Position numbers and translations under genes: made by a program
Assembly (NCBI GenBank): GCA_028685275.1
Contig: JAQUEG010000009.1
Coordinates: 1-11,546 of the forward strand
Length of the DNA stretch: 11,546 nucleotides
Direction: 5' to 3'
Source: Bacilli bacterium
GTDB lineage: Bacteria; Bacillota_I; Bacilli_A; RF39; UBA660
In this document: positions 7,804 through 11,546 of the stretch, piece by piece
How positions within the stretch are numbered: position 1 is the stretch's first letter
Layout of the letters: every line of letters starts with the position of its first letter
The notes under the pieces: generated by a model
The model's database searches: none
Told to the model about the DNA's origin: nothing
Seen by the model: only the letters and a program-made list of their open reading frames with translations

Positions 7804-7905
7804 ATCTAAAATAGACCAACTACAAAATAAGATTATATCCCAATTGTAGTCTATGATAATGAATACTTATCGGCACTTGATAAGATATCCATCGTTATTA
7901 TTATA
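7804..7905. other. Structured intergenic region, possible small RNA or long 3' untranslated region
   Basis: No gene is visible in the stretch between the terminator and the YihY stop. It holds two hairpins. One pairs ACTACAA (7819-7825) with TTGTAGT (7844-7850), extended by TAG/CTA across a bulge. The other pairs CTTATC (7866-7871) with GATAAG (7879-7884) around GGCACTT, and on the + strand an outer helix TGATAATG (7854-7861) with CGTTATTA (7893-7900) adds eight pairs, two of them G-U. A TATAAT reads on the - strand at 7900-7905, with a poor -35. A - strand transcript from there to the terminator would be about 120 bases. Transcription and direction are not settled; no known RNA family was recognised. 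Confidence 0.4.
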
Positions 7906-7928
7906 TGCATTTTTTTGATTTTAAATCA

Positions 7929-8738
7929 TTATTTGTCCCTAATTGCATTTAATGCTAAACCAATAACAAAAATAAATGATAATAAATATATCCAAATTAA
8001 TAAAATAATTAAATTAGCAATACTACCATAAAAAATATCATATGTAGCAAAAACAGAAACATAATAAGAATATATTTTAGTAGCAATCATCCAACTAATA
8101 GTAGTAAATAATGCACCATAAGTAGCATTTTTACTTTTTATTTGTTTTTCTGGTGCAATTGTATATATTAATTTTATTATAAAATAAATAAATAAAAATG
8201 ATAAAGGAATTTCTAAAATACGATAAATTAATAATATTTCATCAGAAAAGTGTTTAAAAATATTTGAATTATTAATAACCGTCAAAATACTATCACCAAA
8301 TACTGGCACAATAAGAATAAAACCTAATAAAAAGACAATCATAAAAGCTAGTAAAATTGCTTTAATTCTGGTCCTTAAAAAATTCTTGTTTTTTAAATCA
8401 TATAACATATTAGAAATGACTACAATCGTATGTGTACCATTAGACGCCAAAAGAAAAGCCGAAATTATAAAAACTAAAACACTAAAATCAAATCCTTTAC
8501 CTTCAATGATAGGAACAATTAAATTACTAGTAGCCGGAGGAAAGGAATTATTAATAAAATCAATAAAATTATCAACTGAAAGTGAAAAAAGCGATCCTAA
8601 TAAACCGACCAAGGAAATAATTGGAATAATTGATAAAACAAAGTAAAATGCCAAACTTCCTGGCAAAACTTGCATTACTGGTAAATTAAATACTTTTTTC
8701 AAACGCCTAACAAATTTTTTTATTAATGATTTAACCAT
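7929..8738 (-). CDS. YihY/BrkB (virulence factor BrkB) family membrane protein
   Basis: 269 residues with about six transmembrane helices after a basic N-terminus. Family hallmarks are present: LPGSLAFYFVLSIIPII in the first helix region, a middle ASNGTHTIVVISNMLYD, IAPEKQIKSKNATYGALF, and the C-terminal YGSIANLIILLIWIYLLSF with the closing LALNAIRDK. The family was once called ribonuclease BN by mistake; its members are integral inner-membrane proteins of unproven function, proposed to act as transporters. It is the last gene of a three-gene operon, beginning 12 bases after the GGDEF gene. The ribosome binding site is a poor AGGCGG (8743-8748) only four bases before the ATG, so translation may depend on coupling to the gene before. 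A terminator lies 126 bases downstream. Confidence 0.9.
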   Translation of the reverse strand: MVKSLIKKFVRRLKKVFNLPVMQVLPGSLAFYFVLSIIPIISLVGLLGSLFSLSVDNFIDFINNSFPPATSNLIVPIIEGKGFDFSVLVFIISAFLLASNGTHTIVVISNMLYDLKNKNFLRTRIKAILLAFMIVFLLGFILIVPVFGDSILTVINNSNIFKHFSDEILLIYRILEIPLSFLFIYFIIKLIYTIAPEKQIKSKNATYGALFTTISWMIATKIYSYYVSVFATYDIFYGSIANLIILLIWIYLLSFIFVIGLALNAIRDK

Positions 8739-8750
8739 AATACCGCCTAC

Positions 8751-10805
8751 CTATTTACTATCCTGTTTTTTTATTTCTTTATTAGTAAGCATTTCTAATA
8801 CCGCTTCATTTATTGCATCATCAATTAGTTTAATATCATCCATAATCATACTATAACCAATAGCAACACCCCGATCATAAGGAAGGTCTTTAAACATACG
8901 TTCTAACTTCCGTATATAATCAATAACTTGATTTTCATCATAACCAACCATATAAATTAAAAATTCATTACCATCGGTTCGAATAATATCAGTATTTTCT
9001 ATTTGACTATTAATTAATATATTAGCAGCTGCTTTTATTAAACGGTCACCTTCATCATGACCATAATTATCATTTATTTCCTTTAAATTGTTTAAATCAA
9101 TAATAATTACCGTTTGTGGATATACTTTATTATCTTCCCAATTTTCAATATTATTATTTAAATAATATCTATTTTTTAATGACGTAAGTGGATCAATATG
9201 TTTAACAGCACTATACTTTTTAGTAGCACGCATTTTTTTCCTTTTTGATACTATAATTCCCATAATAATAATTAAAATTGGTATTAAAACAATATATAAC
9301 CATAAAAATGATAAATTAATAATATTATAATTTAATAATAAATTATTAATTCCTGTTAATACATATTGATTATGATTAATATTATTTAAATAAAATTGAT
9401 ATAAATCATAAAATAATTTATTTTCATTATTATTAACTAAATAATTATAATTAAAATCAATTGTATCTTGATATATAATATTATATTTTTTCAATTGACG
9501 ATTTTTATGATATTGATACGTATTATAATCAATTACCAACAAATTTTCGTTTTCATTTTTCAGTTTACTAATACTTTCATATGTATGGAAATTAGCATCA
9601 ATATTTATATTAATATAATTTAATAATTTCGTTCCCTTTATCATATTGATATCTTTATTATTTAACCCTTGAAACGAATCAATTACTATATCATTGCGAA
9701 TATGAGCAAGTACTAAATAATCACTATTAATTGGTGAGATCGTACTATAAATATTGTTTCCTAATTTAGAAAAATTATAGTAATTAAAAACAAGATCAAC
9801 TTTATTATTGCGAATAGCTTCTTGTAAATCATTAACATTATTATATTTTTGATAAATAAATTCGATTTCAGCAAAATTAGCAAAGCCATCAATAAAAACT
9901 TGATTAATACCTGTTAATTCCCCATAAGAATATAAGTCATATGGAATATTCTCAATATAACCATAAGTATATCTTTTGCCCCGAAAGGATGCTTTTGCTT
10001 CTTCATTTATATTATTAATATCGCAATATATATTAAACATTTCTTCATTATAATTTTTATCTAAATGATTATTACGCCAAAAATGATAATATTTATTTAT
10101 AATTGAACTAAAACGATTTTGTTTTTCATCTATTGATAATACATATTTATCTGCTAAATCATTAAACATGTAAACTACATGATATTTATTTTTTATAATT
10201 TCATCTAAATATGCATTTCTCGCTAAAATAATATAATTAACTTCTCCATTATTAAAAGTTGTAATCAGTTGTTCAATCGATTCAGCCATAATATAAGTTA
10301 AATTATACTTTTTTAAATAATTCTTTATTATATTATGGTTATTAGTTAAAACTCCAATTGTTTTGTTATTTAAACTATCTAAATCATTAATCTTTAAATT
10401 TTTATTACTTAATATTACATAATTATCTTCATAAAAAGTAAAATCATTTTCTTTTATTTTTTGATTATTTTTAACAATTTTAAAAGCATTAGTAGTTTCT
10501 GGCGCCTGGTTATTAATATTATAAGAAATCATATTGAAATCTAATTCGGTTTCTAATATGAAATCATTTAAAAATGAAAAGAAAATACCAGTTCCTTCTT
10601 TGCCAAAAATTGGTAAATTATTAGGAATGGCAATATCTATCATCTTGTTTTTATTATCTTCCAACCACCTTTTTTCAAATAAACTAAGATTCAATATCCC
10701 TTTATTTTGGTCTAAATTAAAAGTCCGGTATGCATAAACACTAATTACAATAATAACCGCAAACATTATAAATATTATTTTTTTACTTCTTTTTTTTGCT
10801 TTCAT
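8751..10805 (-). CDS. Membrane GGDEF-domain protein with two periplasmic-binding-like sensor domains
   Basis: 684 residues. A transmembrane helix at about 8-26 leads to an extracellular part with two PBP (SBP_bac_3-like) units, about 35-265 (KTIGVLTNN, GEVNYIILARNAYLDE) and about 270-490 (RYTYGYIENIPYDLYSYG, NKVDLVFNYYNFS). A second helix (498-520) is followed by a cytoplasmic GGDEF domain from DPLTSLKNR (Asp538). GGDEF enzymes join two GTP into cyclic di-GMP. The first metal Asp (Asp570 in IIDLNN), Asn578 and the GHDEGD Asp587 are kept. The signature, however, reads RTDGNEF (609-615) instead of RxGGDEF: the first Gly is Asp and the metal-binding third residue is Asn613. The inhibitory RxxD site is ENTD. 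The domain may therefore be inactive, weakly active, or a GTP or nucleotide sensor. No EAL or HD-GYP domain is present. The start is supported by AAGGTGG (10813-10819) seven bases upstream, overlapping the stop of the preceding gene. Confidence 0.88.
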   Translation of the reverse strand: MKAKKRSKKIIFIMFAVIIVISVYAYRTFNLDQNKGILNLSLFEKRWLEDNKNKMIDIAIPNNLPIFGKEGTGIFFSFLNDFILETELDFNMISYNINNQAPETTNAFKIVKNNQKIKENDFTFYEDNYVILSNKNLKINDLDSLNNKTIGVLTNNHNIIKNYLKKYNLTYIMAESIEQLITTFNNGEVNYIILARNAYLDEIIKNKYHVVYMFNDLADKYVLSIDEKQNRFSSIINKYYHFWRNNHLDKNYNEEMFNIYCDINNINEEAKASFRGKRYTYGYIENIPYDLYSYGELTGINQVFIDGFANFAEIEFIYQKYNNVNDLQEAIRNNKVDLVFNYYNFSKLGNNIYSTISPINSDYLVLAHIRNDIVIDSFQGLNNKDINMIKGTKLLNYININIDANFHTYESISKLKNENENLLVIDYNTYQYHKNRQLKKYNIIYQDTIDFNYNYLVNNNENKLFYDLYQFYLNNINHNQYVLTGINNLLLNYNIINLSFLWLYIVLIPILIIIMGIIVSKRKKMRATKKYSAVKHIDPLTSLKNRYYLNNNIENWEDNKVYPQTVIIIDLNNLKEINDNYGHDEGDRLIKAAANILINSQIENTDIIRTDGNEFLIYMVGYDENQVIDYIRKLERMFKDLPYDRGVAIGYSMIMDDIKLIDDAINEAVLEMLTNKEIKKQDSK

Positions 10806-10817
10806 TTATTTACCACC

Positions 10818-11264
10818 TTAACTACTTTTATTCCATGTTATAAAAGTATTTTTTTTACTTTTATAACCCATACACGGAATTCGCTCTTCATTTTCTTCCC
10901 AAGTAATATAAAATTGCAAATCATAATAATTTAATTGTTCTTCCGAAAATTTATTTAATATTGATTCTAATGTTAATTTTACTTCATCAAGTTCAGCGTT
11001 TTCTTTCATATTCGTTACAATGTTAACAATTTTACCTTTAATATCAATATGCGCTTCTTTTATTTCATCATTTTTTGTTAAATTATTAATAATATCATTT
11101 TTTAAATCTTCTTTTATTTCATTTTTGGTAATTCCTTGTAAACGATTTCCATAAACACTAGAATCATTATATAACATAAAAAATAAATAATATGCTAGTA
11201 TTCCTAAAATTATTAATAATACAATTATAATTAATAACCATTTATACTTTTTTAAAAATTTCAT
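10818..11264 (-). CDS. Small single-pass membrane protein of unknown function
   Basis: 148 residues when started at the ATG at 11264, six bases after GAGGTG (11271-11276). A longer frame to 11387 would cover the promoter and is rejected. Four lysines precede one transmembrane helix (about 9-30, LLIIIVLLIILGILAYYLF), and an extracellular domain of about 110 residues follows. It opens with SVYGNRLQGI, then a helix (KNEIKEDLKNDIINNL), strands (EAHIDIKGKIVNIVTNM), a helix (ELDEVKLTLESILNKF) and a closing strand pair (YDLQFYITWE; CMGYKSKKNTFITW). This strand-helix-strand order suggests a compact alpha/beta domain. I do not recognise the family. It is the first gene of the operon with the GGDEF protein (12-base gap) and the YihY protein, so it may act with one of them at the membrane. 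Confidence 0.8.
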   Translation of the reverse strand: MKFLKKYKWLLIIIVLLIILGILAYYLFFMLYNDSSVYGNRLQGITKNEIKEDLKNDIINNLTKNDEIKEAHIDIKGKIVNIVTNMKENAELDEVKLTLESILNKFSEEQLNYYDLQFYITWEENEERIPCMGYKSKKNTFITWNKSS

Positions 11265-11270
11265 TTTTTG

Positions 11271-11276
11271 CACCTC
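11271..11276 (-). promoter_or_regulatory. Ribosome binding site of the small membrane protein gene
   Basis: GAGGTG on the - strand, six bases before the ATG at 11264. It fixes the start inside the longer open frame. Confidence 0.8.
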
Positions 11277-11289
11277 TTTTATACTGCCA

Positions 11290-11318
11290 ATTATACTATA
11301 TAATTTACTTTTAGACAA
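11290..11318 (-). promoter_or_regulatory. Sigma-A-type promoter of the three-gene operon
   Basis: On the - strand, TTGTCT (11313-11318) and a perfect TATAAT (11290-11295) are 17 bases apart. Transcription would start near 11283, giving a leader of about 19 bases. No other promoter of this quality was seen before the GGDEF or YihY genes, which fits a single operon. Confidence 0.75.
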
Positions 11319-11335
11319 CTTAGAACCTAATATTA

Positions 11336-11353
11336 GTATATTATATAATATAC
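11336..11353. repeat. Perfect 18-base palindrome upstream of the operon promoter
   Basis: GTATATTAT is followed directly by its reverse complement. It lies about 18 bases upstream of the -35 box, where an activator or repressor could bind. In DNA this rich in A and T, a palindrome of this size can also arise by chance. Confidence 0.35.
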
Positions 11354-11389
11354 CAACATTATAATAATAATGATTTTCTTTTCGCAAAA

Positions 11390-11431
11390 AAGAAAAAAGA
11401 TAATTAGTATTCTAATTAAATCTTTTTTCTT
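11390..11431 (-). terminator. Intrinsic terminator of the right-hand partial gene
   Basis: A long hairpin pairs AAGAAAAAAGATAATTAG (11390-11407) with CTAATT (11412-11417) and ATCTTTTTTCTT (11420-11431); AA at 11418-11419 is bulged and the loop is TATT. On the - strand the 3' arm is T-rich and continues into more T (from 11390 down to 11386). The stop codon of the right-hand gene lies within the stem. Confidence 0.7.
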
Positions 11432-11546
11432 GTTCTTAATACAGATTCTAATCTAGTTGCTCTTAAAATTTGATTATCTAAAGAACCATAAGACATTCCT
11501 AATTCCATTAAATAACCACTATTGAATACTATTAAAGAATTATTAT
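11416..11546 (-). CDS. C-terminal end of an unidentified gene, 5' partial
   Basis: The frame is open from the right edge of the window to TAA at 11416-11418, giving 42 residues, including FNSGYLMELGMSYGSLDNQI and ending LRATRLESVLRTRKKI. The frame is stop-free, has codon use like its neighbours and runs directly into a terminator, which supports a real gene end. The basic amphipathic C-terminal helix is the only visible trait; I do not recognise the family. Confidence 0.6.
   Translation of the reverse strand, partial: NNSLIVFNSGYLMELGMSYGSLDNQILRATRLESVLRTRKKI

Noticed and set aside
7847..7907. Short - strand frame of 19 codons (MHIIITMDILSS)
   Set aside because: No ribosome binding site and no conserved feature; it lies in the structured region.
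7781..7916. Known riboswitch controlling the LtaS-family gene
   Set aside because: A good promoter lies between the terminator and the gene, so the structured region is probably not part of its leader, and no known riboswitch motif was recognised.
7854..7919. Short + strand frame of 21 codons starting MIMNTYRHLI
   Set aside because: No ribosome binding site, a phenylalanine end caused by the T-tract, and the bases are better explained by hairpin structure.
11265..11387. N-terminal extension of the small membrane protein
   Set aside because: It would cover the promoter at 11290-11318 and the ribosome binding site at 11271-11276, and it lacks a start signal of its own.
1..11546. Mobile elements, CRISPR arrays, tRNA or rRNA genes
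   Set aside because: No transposase, no regularly spaced repeats and no tRNA- or rRNA-like sequence were seen on either strand. Codon use looks uniform, giving no sign of recent transfer.
1..11546. Mycoplasma-type code with TGA as tryptophan
   Set aside because: Tryptophans are encoded by TGG and TGA ends the LtaS-family gene at the point where the next ribosome binding site lies.

Overview
The window comes from a very AT-rich, low-GC Gram-positive bacterium. TGA is a true stop here: the LTA-synthase-like gene ends on TGA inside the ribosome binding site of the next gene, and tryptophan is read from TGG. This excludes the Mycoplasma/Spiroplasma code. The envelope gene content (lipoteichoic-acid synthase family, LytR-CpsA-Psr, dockerin/cohesin surface proteins) fits an uncultured host-associated member of the Bacilli, such as an RF39-like or Erysipelotrichales-like lineage. 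That placement is inference.

Layout. The left part (1-5043) is on the + strand. It holds the 3' part of a secreted peptidoglycan glucosaminidase ending in a type I dockerin, then, eleven bases after its stop codon, a membrane-anchored cohesin protein, then a terminator interleaved with the promoter of a large LCP protein (three membrane segments, PBP-like domain, LCP catalytic domain, PASTA-like tail). The right part (5071-11546) is on the - strand and meets the left part head-on at a hairpin shared by both stop codons. Read in the - direction it holds: the last 42 codons of an unidentified gene with a terminator; a three-gene operon with its own sigma-A promoter (small membrane protein, double-PBP GGDEF protein, YihY/BrkB membrane protein); a 216-base intergenic stretch with strong secondary structure, a terminator and a good promoter; then a two-gene operon of an LTA-synthase-family enzyme and a small membrane-anchored protein of unknown function.

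How the genes fit together. Nearly everything acts at the cell envelope. The glucosaminidase cuts peptidoglycan and is probably held at the surface by the cohesin protein made from the same message. LCP proteins attach anionic polymers to the wall, and LtaS-family enzymes polymerise glycerol phosphate on the outer membrane face. The GGDEF protein would sense an extracellular small ligand, but its signature motif is degenerate, so cyclic-di-GMP synthesis is doubtful. The most distinctive item is the adjacent dockerin-hydrolase and cohesin-anchor pair, which looks like a minimal two-component device for displaying an autolysin.
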